In this document: one piece after another, positions 45,309 through 54,271 of the stretch
How the letters are laid out: each line of letters starts with the position of its first letter
Position numbering within the stretch: position 1 is the first letter of the stretch
NCBI GenBank assembly: GCA_903929755.1
Contig: CAIYVZ010000153.1
Location: 34,968 to 98,967 of the forward strand
Length of the DNA: 64,000 bases
Reading direction: 5' to 3'
DNA from: an uncultured Acidobacteriia bacterium
GTDB lineage: Bacteria > Acidobacteriota > Terriglobia > Bryobacterales > Bryobacteraceae
The notes under the pieces: model-generated
What the model saw: the letters and a program-made list of their open reading frames with translations, nothing else
Database searches by the model: none
Told to the model about the DNA's origin: nothing
Program-made: the position numbers and the translations under genes

Positions 45309-46775
45309 ATGAACCTCGACGATTTCAATCTGGATGACCAGATCCTGCTGCAGCAGACCCGCCGCCACTTCTTTGAACGTTGCGGCATCGGCGTTGGCAA
45401 GGCAGCTCTCGCGGCGCTGCTCGCCGGCGGTAAACTCTCCGGCGCCACCTCATCGGACAAGCCCCTGAACCCCATGGCCCCGAAGCCGACGCACTTCCCC
45501 GCCAAGGTGAAGAACGTCATCTTCCTGTTCATGGCCGGAGCCCCCAGCCAGCTCGATCTCTTCGACTACAAACCGAAGCTGCAGCAGTTCAACGGCACCG
45601 TCGCGCCCGATGAACTCATCAAGGGCAAGCGCTTCGCCTTCATGGACACGTTCGCAAAGAACCCGCCGCGCCTCCTCGGCAGCAGCCGTGAATTCAAGCA
45701 ACACGGCAAGGCTGGCTTCTGGTTTTCGTCACTCATGCCCCACATGGCGGGCGTCGCCGACGACCTCACCATGATCCACGGCATCGCCGCCGAGAACTTC
45801 AACCACGCCCCCGCCAAGTGCTACATGAACACCGGCTCCATTCGGTTCGGGCGGCCCTCCATGGGCTCGTGGGTCACCTACGGCATCGGCTCGGAATCGA
45901 GTGACCTGCCCGGCTTCGTGGTGATGCAGTCCGGCCCCCGCGGCCCCCGTGGCGGCGCGGCGCTCTGGTCCAGCGGCTTCCTGCCAACCGCCTACCAGGG
46001 CGTACCGTTCCGTTCTGGTGGCGACCCCATCCTGGACCTTTCCACCCCGCGCGGCATCCCCCACGGCACGCAGGAACAGACCCTCGCCGCCGTCCGCGAC
46101 CTCAACCGCATCAAGCTCGAAGCGACCGGCGACGACGAAATCAACACCCGCATCGCCGCCTACGAAATGGCCTACCGGATGCAGACTTCCGGCCCCGACC
46201 TGATCGATTTCTCAAAGGAAAGCAAAGAGACGCTCGACATGTATGGCGTGGAACCAGGCAAGCCGTCCTTCGCCAACAACTGCCTCCTCGCCGCCCGACT
46301 TGTGGAGCGCGGAGTCCGCTTCGTGCAGCTGTATCACGCTGATTGGGACCACCACGCCGATATCGGCCAGCCGCTCGATGATGTCACCAAAGAAGTCGAC
46401 AAGCCCAGCGCCGCGCTCATCACGGATCTGAAGCGCCGAGGCCTCCTCGATAACACCCTCGTCATCTGGGGCGGCGAATTCGGCCGCACGCCGATGAGCG
46501 AAGCCCGCGATGCCGGGAAAGTGGGCCGCAACCACCACATCGACGCCTTCACCCAGATCTGGGCTGGCGCAGGCCTGAAAGCCGGAACGAAGATCGGCGA
46601 CACCGACGATCTCGGCTTCTCCCGTACCGGCGAACCGATCGACGTCCACGATCTCCACGCAACCCTGCTGCACCTGATGGGCGTAGAGCACACGAAACTC
46701 ACGTTCAACTTCCAGGGACGAGCCTTCCGCCTGACAGACACAGCCGGATCCGTGATCAAGTCGATGCTCGCATGA
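45309..46775 (+). CDS. Second Tat-exported DUF1501 protein
   Basis: A 488-residue protein, paralogue of that at 38473. ATG at 45309; Tat-like RRHFFERCGIGVGKAALAAL at about residues 19-38, then KVKNVIFLFMAGAPSQLDLF, MNTGSIRFGRPSMGSWVTYG and NTLVIWGGEFGRTPMSEARD with the same conserved Asp/His pattern. The 4-base overlap with the next gene (ATGA) shows that a cytochrome c belongs to this unit. Confidence 0.92.
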   Translation: MNLDDFNLDDQILLQQTRRHFFERCGIGVGKAALAALLAGGKLSGATSSDKPLNPMAPKPTHFPAKVKNVIFLFMAGAPSQLDLFDYKPKLQQFNGTVAPDELIKGKRFAFMDTFAKNPPRLLGSSREFKQHGKAGFWFSSLMPHMAGVADDLTMIHGIAAENFNHAPAKCYMNTGSIRFGRPSMGSWVTYGIGSESSDLPGFVVMQSGPRGPRGGAALWSSGFLPTAYQGVPFRSGGDPILDLSTPRGIPHGTQEQTLAAVRDLNRIKLEATGDDEINTRIAAYEMAYRMQTSGPDLIDFSKESKETLDMYGVEPGKPSFANNCLLAARLVERGVRFVQLYHADWDHHADIGQPLDDVTKEVDKPSAALITDLKRRGLLDNTLVIWGGEFGRTPMSEARDAGKVGRNHHIDAFTQIWAGAGLKAGTKIGDTDDLGFSRTGEPIDVHDLHATLLHLMGVEHTKLTFNFQGRAFRLTDTAGSVIKSMLA

Positions 46776-47071
46776 TTCGCTTTGGGTTCGTTTTTTCAAT
46801 CGCCGTCGCGATAGCCTCGGCACAGGACGGGAAAGCCCTTTTCGAGAAGAAGTGCGCCTTCTGCCACGCCTCCACCACCGAGGACCGCAAACTCGGGCCC
46901 TCGCTCAAAGGCCTGAAGAACGGAGTCCTCCCTGACGCCATCGCCAGACCCGCCACTCGTGAAAACATCCTCCAGAAGGTGAACGACGGAGGCAATGGCA
47001 TGCCCGTCTTCCGCGACCTCCTCACCAAAGAGGAAAAAGACGCCATCGTCGCTTACGTCATGACACTCTAA
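46772..47071 (+). CDS. Small periplasmic cytochrome c
   Basis: A 99-residue class I cytochrome c: signal MIRFGFVFSIAVAIASAQDG, heme motif CAFCH (C28-H32), and a Met in GGNGMPVFRDLLTKEEKDAI that could be the sixth heme ligand. It is co-translated with the DUF1501 gene and therefore likely transfers electrons for this PSD1/DUF1501 system. The beta-helix gene starts 4 bases downstream. Confidence 0.9.
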   Translation: MIRFGFVFSIAVAIASAQDGKALFEKKCAFCHASTTEDRKLGPSLKGLKNGVLPDAIARPATRENILQKVNDGGNGMPVFRDLLTKEEKDAIVAYVMTL

Positions 47072-47074
47072 AGC

Positions 47075-48787
47075 ATGGGCTGGACATACCGACTCCTGGG
47101 ACTCTGCTGCGCGCTGGCCACCGCCGCTTTTGCGCAGCCCCCCCCCGATGACGGCAAAACCGACTTCACCGCTGCCTTCCAGCGTGACCTGGACGCTGGC
47201 CATCTCCATATACCCGGCGACCCCCTCGGGTCGGGCGCAAAAATCACCGCCGTAGTCACCGATGGCTCCCTCACGGCCCTCCGCCTCGACTCCCCCGGCG
47301 AACACTACTGCAAAGCTCCCTTACTCCGCCCCGAAGGCAATGCCCGCGCCACGGTGGAGGTGGATGCCGCCTGCCATATCAAAGCCGTCCATCTGACCGA
47401 CGGCGGCTCCGGCTACAAGACCCCGCCCCGCGTCTTCCTCGCGCCGGACCCGCGCTGCTACAAGGTGACCCAGCTTGTTATCCCGACCGGCGGTGTCATC
47501 GAAGGCGACGGCTACTCCAGTTGCCTGATTCCGGGCGACCCCGCCAAACCCTTGTTGTTCTCAGAAGGCACCTACGGCTTCCGCATCCGCAATCTGTCGG
47601 TGGAGGGCCGCAATCAGGCCGATGTCGGCATGCAGTTCAATGGCGGCGTCCTGGTCGACGCTGCCATGTCCACCCTGGAGGGCGTCCGCATCAGCGCCTT
47701 CCGGCAGAAGAACATCGAACTGAATGACAGCTTTGGCTTCGTTTTCACCAACGTCAACTCACACGCTTCCGGCGGCTGGGGTCTCTACCTCCGCGATGGC
47801 TACAACAACGCCACCCAGGTCATCAGCGGCGAATACTCGGGCAACAAGATCGGCGGCGTCTACGTCGGGTCCCGCAGCATCCTCTTCCACTTCAGTTCCA
47901 TCGCCGAAGGCAACGGACAGTACGGCATCTACTACCGTGGGCCCTCCCACGGCATCCTCATCGACAACGCCTACTTCGAAGCCAACGGTTCCGGCGGCAA
48001 GGGTTGGGACCTCCGCGGGGAGTACAACGACTATGACCAACCGGTCCGGGGCCTGACCGTCCGCAATACGCTCTTCAACTCATCTGACGCTGAGGGTGGC
48101 GCGCTGCTGGAAAATACGGTCGATATCGAGTTGTCGCACAACACCGGGATGCCACCTCTGCTGGGGTTCCCTTTCACGGCGAACACGCTGATCATCGGCA
48201 AGGGCGCAGGCATGGTGCGTCTGGATGGCAACACCAGTCTCGCTGTTCGCAACACCGCTGGCAGCCCCGTCAATAGCGACGTTCCACCGGAAACCGCAAG
48301 TCTTTTCACCAGCCTGCTGCCCTCGCGTATTACGCTGCCCCTGGCTTCCGGCGCCGCCAATATCACCACAATTTCGCGTAAGGTTGCGGTACCTTCCGGC
48401 CACCTCGTCGGGGCCGGGGTCTGGATGAAGACCGACGCAGGCACCGCTACCGCCTGGGTAGATATCGCGGATTCAAGCGCCACCTACACCGGCACCACCC
48501 GCAATCAGCCGTACCGGCAAACCATAGGCCCGGACTGGCAATGGGTTTCGATGAATATGGCCACAGATGTCAGTGCCAAATCGAAGACGACGGATGTCAG
48601 CTTCCGAATTTACCGCGATGACGACAGCGCCGCCCGAACCGTCTACTTGCGCGAAGCCATCGCGTGGCGCGACATCGCCGGAACACCTGCCCGCAAAACG
48701 ATCCAGACCTTCTCCGTAACCGGGACCGAGACGCGCCGCACCAGTACATCCGACGGGCACTCCGCCACCTTACCCAGCAAGCCGTGA
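47075..48787 (+). CDS. Secreted beta-helix protein, tailspike/pectate-lyase-like
   Basis: A 570-residue exported protein (MGWTYRLLGLCCALATAAFA). After an N-terminal beta domain (GSGYKTPPRVFLAPDPRCYK) come parallel beta-helix coils (GFRIRNLSVEGRNQADVGMQ, GVYVGSRSILFHFSSIAEGN, HGILIDNAYFEANGSGGKGW) and a C-terminal beta-sandwich (AGVWMKTDAGTATAWVDIAD). The layout resembles pectate-lyase-3 and phage tailspike proteins. The last 145 bases overlap hpnD on the other strand. Confidence 0.8.
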   Translation: MGWTYRLLGLCCALATAAFAQPPPDDGKTDFTAAFQRDLDAGHLHIPGDPLGSGAKITAVVTDGSLTALRLDSPGEHYCKAPLLRPEGNARATVEVDAACHIKAVHLTDGGSGYKTPPRVFLAPDPRCYKVTQLVIPTGGVIEGDGYSSCLIPGDPAKPLLFSEGTYGFRIRNLSVEGRNQADVGMQFNGGVLVDAAMSTLEGVRISAFRQKNIELNDSFGFVFTNVNSHASGGWGLYLRDGYNNATQVISGEYSGNKIGGVYVGSRSILFHFSSIAEGNGQYGIYYRGPSHGILIDNAYFEANGSGGKGWDLRGEYNDYDQPVRGLTVRNTLFNSSDAEGGALLENTVDIELSHNTGMPPLLGFPFTANTLIIGKGAGMVRLDGNTSLAVRNTAGSPVNSDVPPETASLFTSLLPSRITLPLASGAANITTISRKVAVPSGHLVGAGVWMKTDAGTATAWVDIADSSATYTGTTRNQPYRQTIGPDWQWVSMNMATDVSAKSKTTDVSFRIYRDDDSAARTVYLREAIAWRDIAGTPARKTIQTFSVTGTETRRTSTSDGHSATLPSKP

Positions 48788-49512
48788 TAGATCGCGATCA
48801 TCGCCCACAGCGACGGTCGTGACTCCGGATCCGTCATCTCCAGCAGCGGCGCGGACTCGCGATAGTAGCTCTCGGCCCGCTCAATCTCGAATTCCATCAT
48901 CTGGACAAATTGCGCTGTCCTGTGCCCCCCGGCCAGATCCGACGCTGCTACCCCAAACCGGTCCAGATCTTCCTGCGGCAGATACTGGCGTCCCAGTTCC
49001 GCATCTTCTTTCACGTCCCGCAGAATATTGGTCAACTGGAACGCAATTCCACACTTCTCCGCCAGCGCCAACGCCTGCTCACCCGAAAAGCCGAAGATGT
49101 GGATCGTGGTCAACCCCACCACGGACGCCACCCGATAGCAGTACCTGTAGAGTTCCTCGAACGTCTGAATCCGAACTGGTTCCAGATCCGACGCCACGCC
49201 ATCGATCATGTCGTGAAAATACTGGTGGGGAATCCGGTAGCGCTGCACCGCATCCAGAAAAGCCGGCCAGATCGGACCCGCCGGCGGTTTCCCTGCCAAC
49301 GCCTGATCCAGAGCCCCGCGCCATTGCTCCATAGCCGCGCGTGTGGCCCCGCTTTCGTCGCTCAGGTCGTCACAGTACCGCATGAACGCATACATCGCGC
49401 ACATCGCGTTTCGGCGGTCCGCATCCAGCAACACAAAGGAGTAATAGAAATTCTTGGCCCGCGCCTTCGCCACCGCACGGCAATGCGCGTAGCTTGTCTC
49501 TAAGTCACTCAT
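48643..49512 (-). CDS. hpnD: Presqualene diphosphate synthase HpnD
   Basis: Squalene/phytoene-synthase family enzyme that joins two farnesyl diphosphates to presqualene diphosphate for hopanoids. The two Asp-rich motifs are present: MRYCDDLSDESGATRAAMEQ and LTNILRDVKEDAELGRQYLP. Length 289 is normal. It is the last gene of the hopanoid operon and overlaps hpnC by 4 bases. Its final 145 bases lie opposite the end of the beta-helix gene, and the reading in that part (KVWIVLRAGVP) still looks like HpnD. Confidence 0.92.
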   Translation of the reverse strand: MSDLETSYAHCRAVAKARAKNFYYSFVLLDADRRNAMCAMYAFMRYCDDLSDESGATRAAMEQWRGALDQALAGKPPAGPIWPAFLDAVQRYRIPHQYFHDMIDGVASDLEPVRIQTFEELYRYCYRVASVVGLTTIHIFGFSGEQALALAEKCGIAFQLTNILRDVKEDAELGRQYLPQEDLDRFGVAASDLAGGHRTAQFVQMMEFEIERAESYYRESAPLLEMTDPESRPSLWAMIAIYHGLLGKVAECPSDVLVRRVSVPVTEKVWIVLRAGVPAMSRHAMASRK

Positions 49513-50432
49513 GCAACCTTCGCAAACGCGGTCCGCACCAGCGAAGTAATCAGCAACCGCACCCGTTCGCCCTTCGAAACCTTCGGGCGCCGCGATAACA
49601 CATCGTACCCCTGCTGGGCGATTTTATCCAGGATCAGCATCCCGCCCCGGCTGAACAAATCCAGATCCAGCGAGAGCCGGCGGTTCACCCTATTGATCAG
49701 CGGCAACCCCGTCAGGAAGAAGCCCCGCGCGTATTCCACCGCCTCCCGCATCACCTCGCGGAACCGGGGGTCAAACTTGTGCGCGAACATCTCGTCAACC
49801 GTGTAGTTATGGCGGGCCAGCAGCTCGAGCGGCAGATAAACCCGGTCTTTCTGCTGATCAACCGTCACGTCCTGCCAGAAATTCGCCAGTTGCAGCCCCG
49901 TACAGGTCGCATCCGACAACCTCTGCCGTTCCGGATCGGCGTACCCGCAAAGATAGAGCACCAGCCGCCCCACCGGGTTCGCAGAGTTCACGCAATACCC
50001 CAGAATCCCCGCCCAGTCTTCATAACGGGTGACCGTCTGGTCCTGAATAAACGCTGTAATCAGGTCGTCGAAAGGTTGTTTCGGGATGCCGTGTTTCTTC
50101 ACCGTCCCCTGCAGCGCCACAAACACGGGGTGAGACGCTTCCCCGCCCTCATACATGCGGTTCAGTTCGCTGCGCCACCACGCAAGCAGGCGCAAACTTT
50201 CCGTCGTGTCGCCAATTTCGTCCCCTAAATCGTCGGACCAGCGGCAATACGAATAAACGTTGTAAAAATCCTGGTGCAGGTGTTTCGGCAACAGGAAGCT
50301 GACCACGTGGAAGTTCTCGTAGTGGTGCGTGGCCAGCCAGTTGGTGTACTGTTCGGCTTCCGCCAGACCCCAGGCGCGGCCCATCGCCTCCGCATCGCGG
50401 ACAAAATCAGCAGGATCCAGGTGGCCAGACAT
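49509..50432 (-). CDS. hpnC: Squalene synthase HpnC (hydroxysqualene synthase)
   Basis: Converts presqualene diphosphate to hydroxysqualene in the HpnCDE route. The Asp-rich motifs are YCRWSDDLGDEIGDTTESLR and LANFWQDVTVDQQKDRVYLP. 307 residues, normal. It overlaps hpnD by 4 bases and starts 4 bases after the second dehydrogenase gene. HpnE, the desaturase that would complete squalene, is not in this window. Confidence 0.93.
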   Translation of the reverse strand: MSGHLDPADFVRDAEAMGRAWGLAEAEQYTNWLATHHYENFHVVSFLLPKHLHQDFYNVYSYCRWSDDLGDEIGDTTESLRLLAWWRSELNRMYEGGEASHPVFVALQGTVKKHGIPKQPFDDLITAFIQDQTVTRYEDWAGILGYCVNSANPVGRLVLYLCGYADPERQRLSDATCTGLQLANFWQDVTVDQQKDRVYLPLELLARHNYTVDEMFAHKFDPRFREVMREAVEYARGFFLTGLPLINRVNRRLSLDLDLFSRGGMLILDKIAQQGYDVLSRRPKVSKGERVRLLITSLVRTAFAKVA

Positions 50433-50435
50433 CGC

Positions 50436-51491
50436 CTACGGGATAATGGCGGTCTTCAGAGTACGATCGCCTTCGGCCAGGCGGAACAGCACGGCCGAAA
50501 TATTCTGGAGAGGTTCTTCCGCATCCACAAAATCGCGAGCCGTAATGCCGCCGCTGGCAATTACATCCAGAGCTTCGCGCATCGTCGCCGGCGTGTGGTG
50601 GAAGCTCGCCTTGCAGGTGATTTCCGAGTAGTGCAGAAGGTTGGTATCGAGTTCCACTTTGGTCCCCGTCGGAGGGCCGCCAAAGAAGTTCACCGTACCG
50701 CCACGACGCAGCATTTCCACAGACCAGTTCCAGGTCTCAGGCTTGCCCACCGCTTCAAACACGATATCCGCGCCGTGCCCGCCGGTCAGTTCCCGCACCG
50801 TCGCCACCGGATTTTGGGTATCTTCCGTGGCCACAAACCGGTCCGCGCCCAACCGCAGAGCCTTTTCTTCTTTCAGACGACGCCGACCCACCGCAATCAC
50901 GCGGGCCCCGCGCATCTTTGCCAACCGGATAAACATGGAGCCAATCGGCCCCACACCAATCACCACCACGGTGTCGCCCGGGCGCATTTCCGTGTCTTCC
51001 ACGCCCTTCACCACACAGGCCAAAGGTTCAGCCAGCGCGGCATCCCGATAATCCAGGTGCGGCGGAATTACATATGTATTCAGACGAACAATCCGCGAAG
51101 GAATCCGGATAAATTCGGCGTAAGCGCCGTTATTGAACAGCAGATCTTCGCAGAGATTCACCCGGCCGCGGCGGCAATAAAAACAACGCAGGCAGGGGGC
51201 TGAATTCGCCGCCACAATTCTCTGCCCAATATCGAAACCCTTAACGCGCTCGCCAACTGCAACAATATCGCCAGCCAGTTCGTGCCCAAACAGAGCAGGT
51301 GGAACAATCATCCGCGCATGATAGCCGCGCAGAAATACCTTGATATCGGTGCCACAGGTCAGGGCCGCCCGTACACGAACCAGAAGGTCATCCGGCCCCA
51401 CCGAGGGAATCGGGATGCGCTCTACCTGGACGTGCTCTTTTCCATAGAGCACTGCCGCCAGCATAGTATCTGCCGACCGTGGCTCCTTCAA
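50436..51491 (-). CDS. Zinc-dependent medium-chain dehydrogenase in the hopanoid operon (second)
   Basis: A 351-residue MDR oxidoreductase. Catalytic zinc ligands: Cys in AALTCGTDIKVFLRG and GHE in FGHELAGDIVAVGERVKGFD; the structural-zinc cysteines are in CLRCFYCRRGRVNLC. The NAD(P) site is VVVIGVGPIGSMFIRLAKMR. The TTG start at 51491 overlaps the stop of the preceding dehydrogenase (TTGA) and has AGGAG 8 bases upstream, so the pair is coupled. Not a known hpn gene; a role in reducing the hopanoid side chain is inferred from position. Confidence 0.88.
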   Translation of the reverse strand: MKEPRSADTMLAAVLYGKEHVQVERIPIPSVGPDDLLVRVRAALTCGTDIKVFLRGYHARMIVPPALFGHELAGDIVAVGERVKGFDIGQRIVAANSAPCLRCFYCRRGRVNLCEDLLFNNGAYAEFIRIPSRIVRLNTYVIPPHLDYRDAALAEPLACVVKGVEDTEMRPGDTVVVIGVGPIGSMFIRLAKMRGARVIAVGRRRLKEEKALRLGADRFVATEDTQNPVATVRELTGGHGADIVFEAVGKPETWNWSVEMLRRGGTVNFFGGPPTGTKVELDTNLLHYSEITCKASFHHTPATMREALDVIASGGITARDFVDAEEPLQNISAVLFRLAEGDRTLKTAIIP

Positions 51492-52594
51492 ACCGTCAAC
51501 TCCTGCGGACGCACGATCACCTTCAGAGGGTTCTCCTCCGGGAATTCGGCGGGATGGGTTGCGAGGCGGAATGCAAGCTCAATCTTATCAAGAGGCACCC
51601 GGTGGGAAACCAGCAGATGAACAGGAAGCTTCCCGCTGAACACCAAATCGGCCGCTTCCTTCTGAATATCCACTGACGCACTGTATGATCCCAGCATTTG
51701 GCGCTCCCCCACACAGATGCTCGCCCCGGAAAGCTCGATGCGCTCCTTGTCCGAAGTTTGTGCAAAAAGCATAATTTTGGCGCCCGGCCGCGTACAGGCC
51801 AGAGCCTGCTCCACAAGACCCTTTACCGCCGTGGCCACAATCACCATATCCGCGCCCCGCCCCTCGGTAAGCTCACGAAGCTTCGCACCAATGTCTGTGT
51901 GCCGGGGATCCAGCGCGTAGTCGGCGCCGCACTCGCGGGATATTTCCAGCCGATGCGCAATCGTATCGGAAGTTACAACAATGCAGCCGCGCAGCCGCAT
52001 CAACATGGTAAAGATGAGCCCAATCGAGCCTTGCCCCTGCACCAGAACCACATCGCCCGGCTGTGGATCACACTGTTCCACCGCTTTCACGCAGGTATTC
52101 ACCGGTTCCACAAACGCCGCTGTGTCAAAGGAAACGCCGTCCGGAATCTTCTCCACACCGCGTTCCACAATCCAGGCCATCACGCGGACATATTGCGCAA
52201 AACCGCCGCCGGCCGGCTCAAAACCAGCCGTAACGCCGACCTTCTTATAGACCGGACACTGCGCGTACAGTTTTCGCGCGCAATAAAAACAATCGCCGCA
52301 CGGGATGTGGTGGAACACGATGACACGGTCGCCCGGCGCGTACTTCGTCACCCCCGAACCGACTGCGGCAACCACGCCCGCAGTCTCATGGCCGTAAATC
52401 CTCGGCGGCGTCAGCAGATCGTATTCGATCTTCTTCAAATCCGTGTGGCAGACCCCGCAGGCCTCCACGCGAATAAGAATCTCCCCGTCTCCAATAGACG
52501 GGGTAGCTACGTCGTCAACCGAAACCAGATGATTTCCCTTGTACACCGCGGCTTTCATGCTCACGGGCAGGGCGTCAAAAACTACAGAGGGCAA
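51488..52594 (-). CDS. Zinc-dependent medium-chain dehydrogenase in the hopanoid operon (first)
   Basis: A 368-residue MDR oxidoreductase with complete zinc sites: catalytic CGVCHTDLKKIEYD and YGHETAGVVAAVG, structural CGDCFYCARKLYAQC, and nucleotide site VVLVQGQGSIGLIFTMLMRL. TTG at 52594 has GGGAG 6 bases upstream and overlaps hpnG by 20 bases; an ATG 36 bases downstream would give the more usual MKAAVYKGNHLVS start. The same fold as the next gene but diverged, so the two may form a heteromer or act in sequence. Substrate unknown. Confidence 0.88.
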   Translation of the reverse strand: MPSVVFDALPVSMKAAVYKGNHLVSVDDVATPSIGDGEILIRVEACGVCHTDLKKIEYDLLTPPRIYGHETAGVVAAVGSGVTKYAPGDRVIVFHHIPCGDCFYCARKLYAQCPVYKKVGVTAGFEPAGGGFAQYVRVMAWIVERGVEKIPDGVSFDTAAFVEPVNTCVKAVEQCDPQPGDVVLVQGQGSIGLIFTMLMRLRGCIVVTSDTIAHRLEISRECGADYALDPRHTDIGAKLRELTEGRGADMVIVATAVKGLVEQALACTRPGAKIMLFAQTSDKERIELSGASICVGERQMLGSYSASVDIQKEAADLVFSGKLPVHLLVSHRVPLDKIELAFRLATHPAEFPEENPLKVIVRPQELTV

Positions 52595-53270
52595 GAAAGT
52601 CTCCCAAATTCTTAGATGCCAGCGCCGTCCGTTGAGCCAGATAATATAGCTCCGGAATGCGACTCAGGGGTCTTGCAAAGGCGTTCAACAAAAGCGCTGG
52701 AATGTTGAAACGGCCGTCAGACATAAGGACTTTATTAAAATCATTGGCGAAGTCCTGACCAGCCAGATCACTCACCACGCGAACACAATAGAATGGCACA
52801 CCCAGACGGTCACTTGCACCTGCCACCCCATCCGATTCCATCTCAACCGCCAGCGCCCCGGTGGCCCGAAGCTTGCTTTTCTCGAATGCAGTGGCCGCAA
52901 TCCGGGTGACAGAGATCAATATCCCGCGTCTCGCGTCAGGTCCGGAGATCGCGCACGGTGTCCATTTCCGGTCTTTTCCCAGAATCTGGGTCGGCACAAA
53001 CACCTCGCCCAGTTTCAGTGACGGATCCAGCGCGCCGCAGGTTCCGATACTCACGAACGCCGAGGGTGAAAGATCTTCCACGGCACGAACCGCCCCGATC
53101 GCCTGCGCCGCGCCCACGCCATTCGCAACCGCAAGCACGTCCTGGCCCTGCCAAACGCCCGCACGGACCCAGTGGACCGGTAACTTAGGCGCAGGGCGCG
53201 GCTCCCACTTCGCCACCCAGGGCGCGCATTCCCGATGATCCGACGCGATAAACACCAGCGGGTGGCTCAC
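52575..53270 (-). CDS. hpnG: HpnG, hopanoid nucleoside phosphorylase-like enzyme
   Basis: Removes adenine from adenosylhopane to give ribosylhopane (phosphate). The nucleoside phosphorylase fold is seen in GVGAAQAIGAVRAVEDLSPS and FVSIGTCGALDPSLKLGEVF, and the substrate Glu in ATGALAVEMESDGVAGAS. 231 residues. It overlaps hpnA by 4 bases and the first dehydrogenase gene by 20. The enzyme that makes its substrate, radical-SAM HpnH, is not in the window. Confidence 0.9.
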   Translation of the reverse strand: MSHPLVFIASDHRECAPWVAKWEPRPAPKLPVHWVRAGVWQGQDVLAVANGVGAAQAIGAVRAVEDLSPSAFVSIGTCGALDPSLKLGEVFVPTQILGKDRKWTPCAISGPDARRGILISVTRIAATAFEKSKLRATGALAVEMESDGVAGASDRLGVPFYCVRVVSDLAGQDFANDFNKVLMSDGRFNIPALLLNAFARPLSRIPELYYLAQRTALASKNLGDFLALCSF

Positions 53271-54265
53271 CTGTGCCCCTCAAACCAGTGAATCGCATCC
53301 ATAAAAGCCGTCACAGGCGATGCCGGGGCATAGCCCAGCGCATTCGCCGCCTTCTCGTGCGAGACCCACATTTTCTTCTTCGCCATGCGCACCGCTTCCA
53401 TCGGCACCCTGGGCATTATCCCGGTTAGCTCAGCGAAGCCCGTGGTCACCATGCCCGCCGCCCACGCCACCGCGTACGGAAGCTTTATCCGCGGCGCTTT
53501 CTTCCCGGTCAGCTGAGCCAGTTCCCGAAGAATCTGAGCCAGCGTCATGTTTTCGCAGCCAAGAATATATCGCTCCCCAGGAACACCCCGTTCCGCCGCC
53601 AGCAAATGTCCCAGCGCCACATCCCGAACATTTACCACGTTCAGGCCCGTATCGATGTAGGCGGGCATCGCACCCCGGAGGAAATCCCGCACAATCGCCC
53701 CCGTCGGCGTCGGCTTAAAATCGTGGTCGCCCATCGGGGCGGTCGGATTTACAATTACGACCGGCAAGCCGGCTTTCGCGAAATCCAGCGCTACTTTCTC
53801 GGCCAGGAACTTCGAACGCTTATACGTCCCCGCCATTTCTTCTTCAGCGACAGGCGTGTTTTCATCACCGATGCCGGGGCCATCCGAACTCGCCTGGGAC
53901 GCCCCATTTCCGGGAATCCCGATGCACCCCACGGTGCTCGTGTAAACCACACGCTCCGCCCCTACTGCCTCCGCCGCCGCCAGCATATTCCGCGTGCCGC
54001 CCACATTGGAGCGGTAAAGGTCTTCAGGATTCTTCGACCACAGCCGATAGTCCGCCGCCACGTGGAAGATCAGCCCGCAACCATCCGCAGCCCGCACCAG
54101 GGACGCGGGGTCCCGCAGGTCGCCTTCGAACTCCTCGACGTCGAGTTCCGGAACCCGACCCAGCCCCCGCACCAGCGCGCGAACATGGTACCCGCGCTCC
54201 AGCAGCAATCGGGCCACATGCCATCCGACAAAACCGGTCGCGCCGGTCACCAGGGCGGGTTTCAA
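53267..54265 (-). CDS. hpnA: HpnA, hopanoid-associated sugar epimerase
   Basis: Short-chain-type NAD(P)-dependent epimerase/reductase of 332 residues. The nucleotide site is VTGATGFVGWHVARLLLERG, and the YxxxK active site is in TYKRSKFLAEKVALDFAKAG. The family is tied to hopanoid operons, with an uncertain role in side-chain sugar changes. It lies 6 bases after shc and overlaps hpnG by 4 bases. Confidence 0.92.
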   Translation of the reverse strand: MKPALVTGATGFVGWHVARLLLERGYHVRALVRGLGRVPELDVEEFEGDLRDPASLVRAADGCGLIFHVAADYRLWSKNPEDLYRSNVGGTRNMLAAAEAVGAERVVYTSTVGCIGIPGNGASQASSDGPGIGDENTPVAEEEMAGTYKRSKFLAEKVALDFAKAGLPVVIVNPTAPMGDHDFKPTPTGAIVRDFLRGAMPAYIDTGLNVVNVRDVALGHLLAAERGVPGERYILGCENMTLAQILRELAQLTGKKAPRIKLPYAVAWAAGMVTTGFAELTGIMPRVPMEAVRMAKKKMWVSHEKAANALGYAPASPVTAFMDAIHWFEGHR

Positions 54266-54271
54266 GCTGAC

